Below are positions 21,383 to 30,209 of a stretch of 64,000 bases of DNA, piece after piece (position 1 is the stretch's first letter; every line of letters starts with the position of its first letter). The notes beneath the pieces were generated by a model. That model did no database searches. It was not told the DNA's origin and saw nothing but the letters and a program-made list of their open reading frames with translations. Source of the DNA: Mixta theicola (GTDB lineage: Bacteria > Pseudomonadota > Gammaproteobacteria > Enterobacterales > Enterobacteriaceae); NCBI RefSeq assembly GCF_002895925.1, contig NZ_NWUO01000018.1:1-64000 (forward strand). Reading direction: 5' to 3'. Made by a program: the position numbers and the translations under genes.

Positions 21383-22546
21383 ATGCGATTTACCATTGTG
21401 CAACAGACAGGCGTGCCCCATCAGACGGTCGATTTTTTACCTCCCGGCGGAACCATTGGCCGCAGTCAGGATAACGACTTGATCCTGCCGGATGAAGCGC
21501 GTGCTATTTCTCGCCTGCAGGCGGTGGTTCATATTTCCGCGCAGGGTGAATGTCGATTGACCAATCGCGGCAGCGTAACCAGCGTGGTGTTAAACGGACG
21601 CCCGCTGGATCGCGACAGTCAGGTTCCGCTGCAGCACGGCGATACCCTGACCATTGGCGAGTATCAAATTGAAGTGAGCGATCCGCGCCATGAAACCACC
21701 AGCGAGAATCAGGCCAGCCGCTTTGATCCGCTCTCGCTGTTTCAACAGAACGCCCTTGCCAACGATCCGCTGGGTATTTCGCAATATGACGCGTCGCCGG
21801 TGGTCACCACCACGCTGGAGCCCGCCGCCGACAGCGGTTCCAGCCGTACAAACGCGCACAGCAGCGCCCGGCTGGATATTGATCCGCTGCCGCGCGATCA
21901 CAGCGAGCGCGCGGAAAGCGCGGCGCCCTGCAGCGATGCTCGGCTGATTCAGGCGCTGCTGGACGGTATGGGGCTGGATAACCACGGCGAGGAAGGGTTG
22001 TCCGAAGAACAGATGCGTATGACGGGCCGGATGCTGAGCCTGTTCTCCCAGGGCACGGTCGCGCTGCTTTCTTCACGCTCTATACTCAAGCGCGGAGTTA
22101 AGGCCGAAATAACCATGATCCTGAATGAAGCCAACAATCCGTTTAAGATTTTGCCGTCGGGTAAAACGGTGCTGATGCAGATGTATCAGAGCCAGATGCC
22201 CGGCTTTATGCAGCCGGAACAGGCGGTACGCGATGCGCTGGTCGATTTACAGGCGCATCAGCTCGGCATGATTGCCGGTATCCGGGCCATTATCGCTGCC
22301 ATGCTGCAGTCGTTTAATCCGCAGCGGCTGGAGGATAATGCGCGTCAGGATGGTCAGCTGCCGAAAATGCGCTTTACGGCGCATCGTAAGGCGGCGCTGT
22401 GGGACTACTTTATGCGCAGCTACCAGCGCACCGCCGGTGAGCTGGAAGATGACTTCCACTCGCTGTTCGGTGAAGCCTTTTTGCACGCCTATGATATGGA
22501 AGTGAACCAGTATAAAGACTCTCAGACGCAAATGGAGAACGAATGA
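21383..22546 (+). CDS. tagH: FHA-domain T6SS protein (TagH/Fha type)
   Basis: The protein has 387 residues from an ATG with AGGA seven bases upstream. The N-terminal FHA domain (about 1-100) has GGTIGRSQDNDLILPDE and the usual Asn-Arg-Gly and Leu-Asn-Gly motifs (TNRGSVTSVVLNGRPL). A low-complexity linker (100-190) follows, then the type VI FHA C-terminal domain (NPFKILPSGKTVLMQMYQSQ, LVDLQAHQLGMIAGIRA, DYFMRSYQRTAGELEDDFHSLFGEAFLHAY). FHA domains bind phosphothreonine; in T6SS the PpkA kinase phosphorylates this protein and PppA reverses it. It overlaps pppA by four bases (ATGA). Confidence 0.93.
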   Translation: MRFTIVQQTGVPHQTVDFLPPGGTIGRSQDNDLILPDEARAISRLQAVVHISAQGECRLTNRGSVTSVVLNGRPLDRDSQVPLQHGDTLTIGEYQIEVSDPRHETTSENQASRFDPLSLFQQNALANDPLGISQYDASPVVTTTLEPAADSGSSRTNAHSSARLDIDPLPRDHSERAESAAPCSDARLIQALLDGMGLDNHGEEGLSEEQMRMTGRMLSLFSQGTVALLSSRSILKRGVKAEITMILNEANNPFKILPSGKTVLMQMYQSQMPGFMQPEQAVRDALVDLQAHQLGMIAGIRAIIAAMLQSFNPQRLEDNARQDGQLPKMRFTAHRKAALWDYFMRSYQRTAGELEDDFHSLFGEAFLHAYDMEVNQYKDSQTQMENE

Positions 22547-23316
22547 ATATCGCCTTTGCCATTACCTCGCAACAGGGCGAGCGCACAAACAATCAGGATC
22601 GGGTAGGTCATCTGCTGACCGAACAAAACGCCTGCTTTGCGGTGTGTGATGGTGTGGCTGGCCTGCCCGGCGGCGAACAGGCGGCGCGCATCGCCTGCGA
22701 TACGCTGCTGGATGCGCTGGCGTCTCAGGCGTTCACCGTTCAGGAAAGCCGTCAGGCCATTGAAAAAAGCGATCGCGCCATTCGTGAAGCGCAGCAGATA
22801 AATCCGAAATTACAGCGCATGAGCACGACCCTCGCCGCGCTGTTTATCGACAGGACACAGCAGCTGGCATGGTGGGCGCACGCTGGCGACAGCCGCATTT
22901 ATCATTTCCGGCGCGGCTATCTGAAACAGATGACGCGCGACCATAGCCTGGCGCAGCGAATGAAGGATGCAGGTTATGAAAATACCGGCATTAACAGCAA
23001 TTTACTTTATAATGCGCTCGGTGCTGAAACGATGCGCGAGGTCAGTTACAGCGAGGTGATTACGCTTGAGGACGGCGATGCCTTTCTGGTGTGCAGCGAC
23101 GGCTTTTGGCTGCAGCTGGCGACCGCCGAGATGGAGCAGGCGCTGCGCATGGTGAACAGCTGCGAGGAGTGGCTAACACTGATGCAGCAGGCCATCGACA
23201 GAGCCCGCAAAAAAGATAACCTGAGCGCCGTCGCCGTTTGGGTCGGTTCGCCGCAGGAGACGACATTATTACAGTCACTGACTGATTCGGCACGCCTGTT
23301 GCCGCCGCGCGATTAA
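22543..23316 (+). CDS. pppA: PP2C-type serine/threonine phosphatase PppA (T6SS control)
   Basis: The protein has 257 residues of the PPM/PP2C fold. The metal-binding motifs are visible: ERTNNQDRVG near the N terminus, CDGVAGLPGGEQAA (about 32-45), WWAHAGDSRIYHFR (about 106-119), LVCSDGFW (about 180-187) and KKDNLSAVAVWV near the C terminus. In T6SS loci this enzyme removes phosphate from the Fha protein and turns secretion down. The start overlaps the tagH stop. Confidence 0.93.
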   Translation: MNIAFAITSQQGERTNNQDRVGHLLTEQNACFAVCDGVAGLPGGEQAARIACDTLLDALASQAFTVQESRQAIEKSDRAIREAQQINPKLQRMSTTLAALFIDRTQQLAWWAHAGDSRIYHFRRGYLKQMTRDHSLAQRMKDAGYENTGINSNLLYNALGAETMREVSYSEVITLEDGDAFLVCSDGFWLQLATAEMEQALRMVNSCEEWLTLMQQAIDRARKKDNLSAVAVWVGSPQETTLLQSLTDSARLLPPRD

Positions 23317-23330
23317 TTTCAAGGAGCGTT

Positions 23331-24431
23331 ATGAGATTGCTGACCAAGTGCCTGCGCCGGGCGTCCAGCCCGATCGTAAAGACGCATAAAACGTCGTCCC
23401 TGACAGAGAGTTCTGCGCCGTCCATGACGCGGGACGCGTTACTGCGCTGCCAGAACGCCCTGCGGGCTGGCCGTGAAGCGGTAAAATACTGGCTGCCCGG
23501 CTTTATCGCGCTTTTAATGGCTTCTGCCGCCAACGCAGAAAATTATCGCGTCGTTTATTCCCCCAGCATGGCGCTGGAGGTTTTTATCGATAATGTCGCC
23601 AGCAATGCGCCGCAGGACTGGTGTAAGGATACGCTGCATCTGCGCATTGTTTCCGGCGAAAGCAAAGATTCGACGGTATTAACCACCTTTTTGCCCCGCG
23701 TCGGTACGCTGCTGGCCAATCAGTGCGGCAAATTACAGGAGCTGCCGTGGGAGATGATGGATAATCAGGGCGCAGCGCTGGCCAGCGGAACCGCGGTAAA
23801 AGCGCAAAACTGGCGGCCCATCGTTACCGCCGACGCCACCGCGACGGCAAACGCCAATAATGCCGCTCCGCTCGATCTTTCTCGCCCCGCCAACAGCGAA
23901 CCGCTGCAGCACTTTGAACTGCCGGGCGGCTGCCATTTTCGCACCTGGTGGGATGATAACGGCCAGTCGCTGTTTATCCCTGATAATCGCAACCTGAGCT
24001 GCTCGACCGAGGGCTGGCTGGAAGGCGCCAGCGAGTTAACGCTGGTCAGCGACGGCAAAAGCGAGCCGGTTGCGGTGAATTTCTGGCAGGGCTACCCGCT
24101 GATCGGCCTGAAACCGGACAGCGCCACGTTAAGCGTGGTCAATATCAATAATCAGCGCATGGTGGTGACCAACGCCAGTGCAGAAGAGAGCTGGCTCATC
24201 CTGCCATTTGATAACCATCGGCATGTCTGGCAATTCAGCGGGACGCTGCTGGTAAAAATGGATAAAGGCGCGGCCCAGGATCTTACGGCGGTCAGAGCGC
24301 GCGTTAACGCGGTGCGTAAAGCCTGGTCAGGTATGTTGCCCGCCAAACAAAAGATAACCGTTATGCTGGTGGATGCGCTGCATCCCGACCTCGCCGATCC
24401 GGCGATTGGCGCATACCGCACCTTAAATTAA
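23331..24431 (+). CDS. Exported protein of unknown function between pppA and ppkA
   Basis: The protein has 366 residues. The ATG at 23331 has a good ribosome site (AAGGAG, five bases), but the hydrophobic export segment lies unusually deep (WLPGFIALLMASAANA at about residues 54-69, likely cut before ENYR). An internal Met at about residue 32 would give a normal signal peptide. The mature part has four Cys (DWCKD, NQCGK, GGCHF, NLSCS) that could form two disulphides, and is rich in beta-prone sequence. I do not recognise the family. The position, between the phosphatase and the kinase genes, suggests a periplasmic partner of the control module, perhaps one that senses an envelope state for the PpkA periplasmic tail; that is inference only. 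Confidence 0.75.
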   Translation: MRLLTKCLRRASSPIVKTHKTSSLTESSAPSMTRDALLRCQNALRAGREAVKYWLPGFIALLMASAANAENYRVVYSPSMALEVFIDNVASNAPQDWCKDTLHLRIVSGESKDSTVLTTFLPRVGTLLANQCGKLQELPWEMMDNQGAALASGTAVKAQNWRPIVTADATATANANNAAPLDLSRPANSEPLQHFELPGGCHFRTWWDDNGQSLFIPDNRNLSCSTEGWLEGASELTLVSDGKSEPVAVNFWQGYPLIGLKPDSATLSVVNINNQRMVVTNASAEESWLILPFDNHRHVWQFSGTLLVKMDKGAAQDLTAVRARVNAVRKAWSGMLPAKQKITVMLVDALHPDLADPAIGAYRTLN

Positions 24432-24485
24432 ACGCAGGCGCGTGCCTGCAGTAAACAGGCCGTAAACGCTCAGAGAGTGGTAACT

Positions 24486-25904
24486 ATGTCGGCAAATGAA
24501 GAACAGAATACGGTGGCTGGCGCCCTCCCGGCAGGTCATCGGTTCAATGAATTTGAAATCAAGGATGTGATTGGCGGCGGCGGTTTTGGCATTGTCTACC
24601 GCGCGTGGGATCATTTGCTGGAACGAACCATCGCCATTAAAGAGTATATGCCGGCGTCGCTGGCGATACGTAATGACGATCTTTCGCTTGGCCTGCGCAG
24701 CGAGCGATTCAGCAAACTGTTTAACGCCGGGCTGAGTAGCTTTATTCAGGAAGCCCGTCTGCTGGCGCGCTTTAATCATCCCGGACTGCTGCATGTGCTG
24801 CGTTTCTGGGAAGAGAACGGCACCGCCTATATGGGTACGCTCTGGTATAGCGGCATGTCGCTAAAGGCGTGGCAGCAGCAGCATCCCGATACCATTAACG
24901 AAGAGTGGATACGTCAGCTGCTGCCTCCGCTGTTTGGCGCGATTGGCACCATTCATCAGGCGGGCTATCTGCATCGTGATATTGCGCTGGATAATATCCA
25001 GATTCAGGAAAATCAGCTGCCGGTGCTGCTTGATTTTGGCTCAGCGCGCAAGGAGATCGGCAACCTTTCCGATGAAACGGAAATTATGCTGAAGCCTGGC
25101 TACGCGCCTATTGAGCAGTACAGCGAAGAGACCGATAACGATCAGGGCCCGTGGACCGATATTTATGCGCTGGGCGCGGTGCTGCATACGCTGATAATCG
25201 GCAGCCCGCCGCCAGCCAGCGTAGTGCGCTGTATCGAGGATCACTATCAGCCGCTGGCGCAGCGTCAGCCCGCAGGCTATTCCCTGTCGCTGCTGCACGC
25301 CGTCGATTGCGCCCTGATGATGAAACCGTCCGATCGTCCGCAGACGATTGATGAACTGGCGACGCTTATTTCTCTGCCGGTCAGCGATGTACAGCAGCTG
25401 GTAAGCGCGGTGAACGCAGCCCAGGAAAAAGAGCCGGAAATGGCAGCCACGCCGGAGCCGGTGGTGCTGGCGGTGAATCACGGCGCCGCCAGCGCCGAGC
25501 CGCTAACGCCGCGCGCGCCGCGTCGTCTTTCACTGCCGTTAATCTTGCTGAGCGGCGGCGCGTTGCTGGCGGTGATTGCTATTACCGTTCTGGTGAACAG
25601 CAGCGGCGATAAGCAGACCACTACCGCCAGCGAGAGCAGCGCGACAACCGACGCGGCGCAACCCCAGCCCCAGGGCAGCGGCCCGACGATGGCAACGGTT
25701 TATCTCCGCCTGCACAGTAACGAAACGGTCAGTCTGAACGGGGAAACCCTGGACGTGAAGCCGAGCAATAACGGCTATGCGGCGCTTAATCTGGCCGCAG
25801 GCCATTATCTGATTGAAGTACAGCAAGAGGATGGCGTACACAGTCAGCAGCTGGATATTAATCGCGCCGGAACCTGGCTTATTAATCCGACGCGCAGTAA
25901 ATAA
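24486..25904 (+). CDS. ppkA: Transmembrane serine/threonine kinase PpkA (T6SS control)
   Basis: The protein has 472 residues from the ATG at 24486; a GTG nine bases upstream is possible. The Hanks-type kinase has the glycine loop IGGGGFGIVY (about 29-38), invariant Lys in AIKEY, catalytic HRDIALDN, DFGSARK and GYAPIEQY. After the kinase (ends about 290) comes a disordered stretch, one membrane helix (LILLSGGALLAVIAITVLV, about 352-370) and a periplasmic tail with a PEGA-like beta repeat (LRLHSNETVSLNGETLDVKP). This is the PpkA layout; in Pseudomonas it phosphorylates Fha to start T6SS assembly. It is the last gene of the T6SS fragment. Confidence 0.93.
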   Translation: MSANEEQNTVAGALPAGHRFNEFEIKDVIGGGGFGIVYRAWDHLLERTIAIKEYMPASLAIRNDDLSLGLRSERFSKLFNAGLSSFIQEARLLARFNHPGLLHVLRFWEENGTAYMGTLWYSGMSLKAWQQQHPDTINEEWIRQLLPPLFGAIGTIHQAGYLHRDIALDNIQIQENQLPVLLDFGSARKEIGNLSDETEIMLKPGYAPIEQYSEETDNDQGPWTDIYALGAVLHTLIIGSPPPASVVRCIEDHYQPLAQRQPAGYSLSLLHAVDCALMMKPSDRPQTIDELATLISLPVSDVQQLVSAVNAAQEKEPEMAATPEPVVLAVNHGAASAEPLTPRAPRRLSLPLILLSGGALLAVIAITVLVNSSGDKQTTTASESSATTDAAQPQPQGSGPTMATVYLRLHSNETVSLNGETLDVKPSNNGYAALNLAAGHYLIEVQQEDGVHSQQLDINRAGTWLINPTRSK

Positions 25905-25914
25905 TCCGCTCAGG

Positions 25915-26592
25915 TTAGCCCTGTAAGCTGTGATGCGAGATCTGAAGTTCTCGTACCTGTCTGGCCAGATCGGACAGCGCGGTATCTTCCATACCGCGCT
26001 GGTGCAGCTCCTGCGCCAGGGAAAACAGGTACTGTGCGTTAGTGCCCAGCGGCCCGCTGGCACAGGCGATCAGCGGCGCGATAGTTTTTGCGCAGGTATC
26101 CGCTTCATATAAGGGATGGCGCGGGTCCATAATAAACACCAGCGCCGTCACCCGCCGACCATCCTTCAGCGTCAGCTCGCGCCAGCTGGGTAAATAGCAA
26201 CCGGTAACCATTTCACGCTTCCACAACAGCTCCAGCTCTTCATGCAGGCGGTCATCCGGCAGACGAAAAGCGAGCCCGCTGGTCGTGCCGCCCTCTTTTA
26301 ACGCCAGCATCCGTCCGGGCTGCTGCGCCGTTCCGCGCCCTGCGGTTAACCGCAGACAAAAAGCGCGATGCCAGCCCGGCAGCGTTGCCGCCGCCACCTC
26401 TTCCGCGTCAAAAACCGGGTTCCACATCAGCGAGCCGTAACCAAAAATCCATACCGGGCTGTTATCGGGCCGACAGGCCAGTGTCGCTGCCAGCGATGCC
26501 GCGCGCTGTTCACTGGTCCATAACAGCGACGCTTCAATTTCGCCAAAAGCAGTTTTACAGTCTGCTTTTAATAAAAATTCGCGTGTTAACAA
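25915..26592 (-). CDS. chaC: Glutathione-specific gamma-glutamylcyclotransferase ChaC
   Basis: This cytosolic enzyme degrades glutathione to 5-oxoproline and cysteinyl-glycine. The 225 residues carry the gamma-glutamylcyclotransferase substrate loop VWIFGYGSLMWNP (about 47-59) and strong similarity to E. coli ChaC along the length (HRAFCLRLTAGRGT, LWKREMVTGCYLP, ASGPLGTNAQYLFSLAQEL). The start is a TTG at 26592 with GGAGGTAAGG just ahead. It is convergent with ppkA (10 bases between stops) and downstream of chaB in the backbone order chaA-chaB-chaC. Confidence 0.95.
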   Translation of the reverse strand: MLTREFLLKADCKTAFGEIEASLLWTSEQRAASLAATLACRPDNSPVWIFGYGSLMWNPVFDAEEVAAATLPGWHRAFCLRLTAGRGTAQQPGRMLALKEGGTTSGLAFRLPDDRLHEELELLWKREMVTGCYLPSWRELTLKDGRRVTALVFIMDPRHPLYEADTCAKTIAPLIACASGPLGTNAQYLFSLAQELHQRGMEDTALSDLARQVRELQISHHSLQG

Positions 26593-26854
26593 CCTTACCT
26601 CCTCAGTCTTACCTGCCTTTTCTCTGTCGAACCGCTTACCTTTCAGCAGCCGATCACCTCAGCCCTGCTGTCGTTTCGTCAGATTAAAAGACCTTATTCA
26701 TTTGCGCAAACGCCTGCAAGCGTGAAGCCGATCACATAAGAAGGCGTTGTTATAAAAAGCATCGGCGGCTCAGGAGAAGACTTGAGTGATTTAAGGGGAA
26801 TTTTTGCAGCAGATGATCCTGCTCACGATGGGAAGCGGGCTGATAGCGGATATT

Positions 26855-26882
26855 GGCCGGGCGCGCGACGCTGCATGCCCGG
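26855..26882. repeat. GC-rich inverted repeat after chaB
   Basis: GCCGGGC and GCCCGGC enclose a 14-base spacer directly downstream of the chaB stop codon. It may be the chaB terminator or a small repeat element. There is no U tract on the chaB strand. Confidence 0.4.
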
Positions 26883-26890
26883 CGGTTAGC

Positions 26891-27121
26891 TTATTTTTTA
26901 GGATGCCACTTATCGTCATCACCCTTTTCATATTTACTTTTTACCGCTGCCCACGCCACCTTATGTGCGACTTCCTCACGCGATTCGTCGCCCCGGCGTT
27001 CCTTTTTATCCTCATATTCATCCCAGGCGCTGTTAAAGGCCGCCTGATAAATTTGCTGGGCATGAGCAGGCAAAACATTCTTAACGTTATCTGGCAGAGA
27101 AGCGGTCGTTTTATAAGGCAT
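26891..27121 (-). CDS. chaB: ChaB, putative cation transport regulator
   Basis: The protein has 76 residues, starting at the ATG at 27121 because AGGAGG precedes it by six bases; the open frame further upstream has no ribosome site. The sequence PYKTTASLPDNVKNVLPAHAQQIY and the highly charged C terminus (KSKYEKGDDDKWHPKK) match the ChaB family. The function is not well established; it is named from its position next to the ChaA antiporter. A GC-rich hairpin (26855-26882) lies directly after the stop codon. Confidence 0.94.
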   Translation of the reverse strand: MPYKTTASLPDNVKNVLPAHAQQIYQAAFNSAWDEYEDKKERRGDESREEVAHKVAWAAVKSKYEKGDDDKWHPKK

Positions 27122-27217
27122 ATTTCCTCCTGTTATCTTCAGATTAAGTGTGGCCTGGCGTTGTTTTTTGCGCAAATCGTACAAGAAAAAGCGCTATCAC
27201 TGCTTAGCGGCGCAAAA

Positions 27218-27348
27218 GCGCTATAACTATTACTCTGGCGGAGGTTTTTACGGTTAAATTTCTTTTTTAATTATATACTCGTTGATTTAATTCAATGTTT
27301 TTTATCAAATTATAGTGAATATGTCGTGATAATTTAACGTTATAGCGC
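27218..27348. promoter_or_regulatory. chaB-chaA divergent region with spaced inverted repeats
   Basis: The 387-base AT-rich gap between the divergent chaB and chaA genes contains GCGCTATAAC (27218-27227) and its exact reverse complement GTTATAGCGC (27339-27348), plus a half copy GCGCTAT at 27191. Such spaced identical half-sites suggest binding of one regulator at two positions, possibly with looping. The rest of the gap contains AT-rich promoter-like sequence but no gene. Confidence 0.4.
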
Positions 27349-27508
27349 TATTTATGACAACAGGTAAAATAAAGTAAAAAAGCATGCGCATTTTTTCCGA
27401 ATCACTACACTATTGGCGCTGGTAAAAATCATAACAGCGCTTAATCTTTAGAGGCTCACCATTGGGTTTCTGTAATAAGGGATGTACCGATAAGACAGGA
27501 GAATAATA

Positions 27509-28612
27509 TTGCCTATGGGTACGCACGACAGCAAGAAAACCCGCCATACCGAATATTCACTCTTTTTTCCTCTGGCTGCGCTGATTATATTATGGCTGTA
27601 CGGTAGCGCGGATACGTTGCCGCTGGTGGTCTCTATTAATCTGTTAGCGCTGGTGGGGATCCTCTGTAGCGCGTTTAGCGTAGTACGTCATGCAGATGTA
27701 CTGGCACACCGGCTGGGAGAGCCCTACGGCTCGTTGATTTTGAGCCTGTCGGTGGTGATTCTGGAGGTCAGCTTAATCTCTGCGCTGATGGCAACCGGCG
27801 GCGCAGCGCCTGCGTTGATGCGCGATACGCTTTATTCGATCATCATGATTGTCACTGCCGGGCTGGTGGGTTTTGCGCTGCTGTTGGGCGGACGCAAATT
27901 CGCCACGCAGTATGTTAATCTCGCCGGGGTAAAGCAGTATCTGATTGCCATTTTCCCGCTGGCGATCCTGGTGCTGGTGTTTCCCAACGCGTTGCCGAAC
28001 GGCAATTTCACCACCGCCCAGTCACTGATTATTTCCGCAATTTCTGCCGCCATGTATGGCGTTTTCCTGCTGATCCAAACCAAGACGCATCAGAGCCTGT
28101 TTATCTATGAGCACGAAGATGAAGGCGATGATGACGATCCGCATCACGGTAAACCTTCAGCGCACAGCAGCCTGTGGCATACCCTCTGGCTTTTGATTCA
28201 TCTGGTGGCGGTGATAAGCGTCACTAAAATGAATGCCGGCCCGCTGGGGCATTTACTGGCGGAGCTGAATGCGCCTAAGCAGTTCACCGGCTTTCTGGTG
28301 GCGCTGTTGATTTTATCGCCGGAAGGCCTGGGCGCGATCAGGGCGGTGTTGGCGAATCAGGTTCAGCGCGCAATGAATCTGTTTTTCGGTTCGGTGCTGG
28401 CGACTATCTCGTTGACGGTGCCAACGGTAACGCTGATCGCCGCGCTTACCGGCCAGCAACTGGTTTTCGGCCTGGAGCCGCCGCATATGGTGGTGATGGG
28501 CGCGGTGCTGATCCTGTGTAATATTTCGTTTTCTACCGGCCGCACCAATGTGCTGAACGGCTCCGCGCATCTGGCGTTGTTTATTGGCTATCTGATGACG
28601 ATTATGCTGTAA
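27509..28612 (+). CDS. chaA: Ca2+(Na+)/H+ antiporter ChaA
   Basis: This inner-membrane cation/proton antiporter of the CaCA superfamily has 367 residues and about eleven membrane segments. The two family repeats are visible as GEPYGSLILSLSVVILEVSLI (about 70-90) and LVALLILSPEGLGAIRAVLANQ (about 257-278). An acidic hydrophilic loop lies in the middle (EHEDEGDDDDPHHGKPS). The start is probably the TTG at 27509 (AGGAG seven bases upstream); an ATG two codons later is possible. In E. coli it exports Na+, K+ and Ca2+ at alkaline pH. Confidence 0.95.
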   Translation: MPMGTHDSKKTRHTEYSLFFPLAALIILWLYGSADTLPLVVSINLLALVGILCSAFSVVRHADVLAHRLGEPYGSLILSLSVVILEVSLISALMATGGAAPALMRDTLYSIIMIVTAGLVGFALLLGGRKFATQYVNLAGVKQYLIAIFPLAILVLVFPNALPNGNFTTAQSLIISAISAAMYGVFLLIQTKTHQSLFIYEHEDEGDDDDPHHGKPSAHSSLWHTLWLLIHLVAVISVTKMNAGPLGHLLAELNAPKQFTGFLVALLILSPEGLGAIRAVLANQVQRAMNLFFGSVLATISLTVPTVTLIAALTGQQLVFGLEPPHMVVMGAVLILCNISFSTGRTNVLNGSAHLALFIGYLMTIML

Positions 28613-28727
28613 CCGGGGACTGAAAGGCCCCGTGTCGGTGGTTTGATTCCGGGTTCGGACAGCAAAATTTAGTTTCACGGCGTCCCTGGGAGCCATGAAA
28701 ATTTAAAAAATCAGGGAATTAAGCAAA

Positions 28728-28761
28728 CCTGATGGTGCTGCAAAGTTCCGTCAGGCTTTTT
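28728..28761 (+). terminator. Probable terminator downstream of chaA
   Basis: CCTGA and TCAGG (with an inner GG/CC) form a stem followed by CTTTTT. A weaker GC hairpin (CGGGG..CCCCG) stands directly after the chaA stop (28614-28632). Nothing else is evident in the 222 bases between chaA and the convergent cytochrome gene. Confidence 0.55.
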
Positions 28762-28834
28762 AACATCCGGCATTTTGGGGCTTAACTGGAGGTTTGACAA
28801 AAGGCTAAAAGCCTATACGAGTCCGCCGTATCAG

Positions 28835-30205
28835 CTACAGCGACAGCAGAAAGCTGATAACCGCTTCGCGATCCGCTTTGCTGAGATCCTCAAAACGAAT
28901 CCGGGCATCCTGCGCTTCACCATCGTGCCACAAAATAGCTTCCAGAGGATTTCTTGCCCGGCCATCATGCAATAGCCTCGTATGCTCGTTAATTTTTTCC
29001 AGTAGCCCCATTCCCCACAGAGGCGGAGTACGCCACTGGCGAGCGCTGGCTATTCCGTCAGGTCGCCCGTCAGCCAGCCCTTCCCCCATATCGTGCACCA
29101 GCAGATCGGTATAAGGATGAATGATCTGCCCTGCCAGCGCGGGAAACGCCGGAAAATCTCCCGTCTTCAACGAAGAGCGGTGGCAACTTGCGCAGCCAAT
29201 TTCAGTAAACAGTTCCTCGCCATGCTTTACGACTGGCGTATCAACATCACGCCGGGCAGGAACAGCCAGCATATAATGATACAGCGCCATTTTATCCAGC
29301 GTTTCATTACTCAGTTCAGGATGCGTATCTGCTTTCTGGGCGATGCAGGCCGTCTGGGCAGGCGGGCAGTTAGGTTCCGGGAACAGCGGTGTTGTGATGC
29401 CCATATCCCCCAGGAGCGCGGCGGCAATCTGCTGGCGAACGGTCGGCTGGTTAGCTTTCCAGCCGAATCGCCCCAGTACACTACGCTGCTTTGCCACATC
29501 CCATACGCGGTTTGCTGTACCCGCAACGCCGCGCCCCTCCCGACGCTGTTCATCAGCTATAGCCATGATCTCTGCCTCAGGCACTGCCTCCAGCAGGCCA
29601 AGCCCATACAGCACGCTGGCGACACGAAGCGATGTCATTACTGCATTATCCAGCGGCCCCCAGGCAAGCTTGTGGAAGGTGACCTGCGGATGGCGAAGCT
29701 CAACAATAGTTCCATCTGGTAATGTCTTATTCAGACTCATCCATTCAATACGGGCTTCACCTTCACCTGGCACACCGGGTACGCCGAATTCATTTAACTG
29801 ATCGCCATAGTGAGGCTCAGGCCGGGGGGCGCCGAAGGTATCCAGGCCCGGCACAGAAAGACGTACTAACATACTGCGCATTGGCTCGCCGTACAGTTCA
29901 GGAGGCTGCCCGCGCCCGTTATGAGGATGACAGGAAATGCAGGAAGGACGGTTATAGGTTGGCCCTAGCCCTGCCACGTCAGGATTCAGGGAAGGTGAAA
30001 CAACCCACGTCTGGCGCACAAAACCACGTCCGGAACTAACAGCACGTTGCTGCGCCGCTGCAATCTTCTCCCAGACTATCTCTTCATAAGAGGCACGATC
30101 CTGATGGAACGTGGTGAAATCTCCTCCCGCCTTTTCAACTGCAGAACAGATGTGGGCTACGCTGCCACCAAGTGCGCAAATCAGCAAATAAGCACTTTTT
30201 TTCAT
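28835..30205 (-). CDS. Di-heme oxidoreductase (DHOR / DUF1111 c-type cytochrome), periplasmic
   Basis: The protein has 456 residues with an N-terminal Sec signal (AYLLICALGGSVAHICSA). Two CxxCH heme sites are present: CISCH near residue 92 and CASCH near residue 340. Family signatures are GRGFVRQTWV, PHNGRGQPPEL, GLGLLEAVPEAEIMA, RFGWKANQPTVRQQ and TPPLWGMGLLEKI, typical of the DHOR/thiol oxidoreductase-like group related to MauG and cytochrome c peroxidases. It lies four bases after a periplasmic binding-protein gene, with a divergent TonB receptor upstream. DHOR genes are known to accompany TonB receptors and imelysin-type proteins in iron-acquisition loci. Substrate not known. Confidence 0.88.
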   Translation of the reverse strand: MKKSAYLLICALGGSVAHICSAVEKAGGDFTTFHQDRASYEEIVWEKIAAAQQRAVSSGRGFVRQTWVVSPSLNPDVAGLGPTYNRPSCISCHPHNGRGQPPELYGEPMRSMLVRLSVPGLDTFGAPRPEPHYGDQLNEFGVPGVPGEGEARIEWMSLNKTLPDGTIVELRHPQVTFHKLAWGPLDNAVMTSLRVASVLYGLGLLEAVPEAEIMAIADEQRREGRGVAGTANRVWDVAKQRSVLGRFGWKANQPTVRQQIAAALLGDMGITTPLFPEPNCPPAQTACIAQKADTHPELSNETLDKMALYHYMLAVPARRDVDTPVVKHGEELFTEIGCASCHRSSLKTGDFPAFPALAGQIIHPYTDLLVHDMGEGLADGRPDGIASARQWRTPPLWGMGLLEKINEHTRLLHDGRARNPLEAILWHDGEAQDARIRFEDLSKADREAVISFLLSL

Positions 30206-30209
30206 GGAA

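Noticed and set aside
28640-28665. tRNA-like T-arm (GTTTGATTCCGGGTTCGGA)
   Set aside because: No acceptor stem, anticodon arm or CCA end can be built around it.
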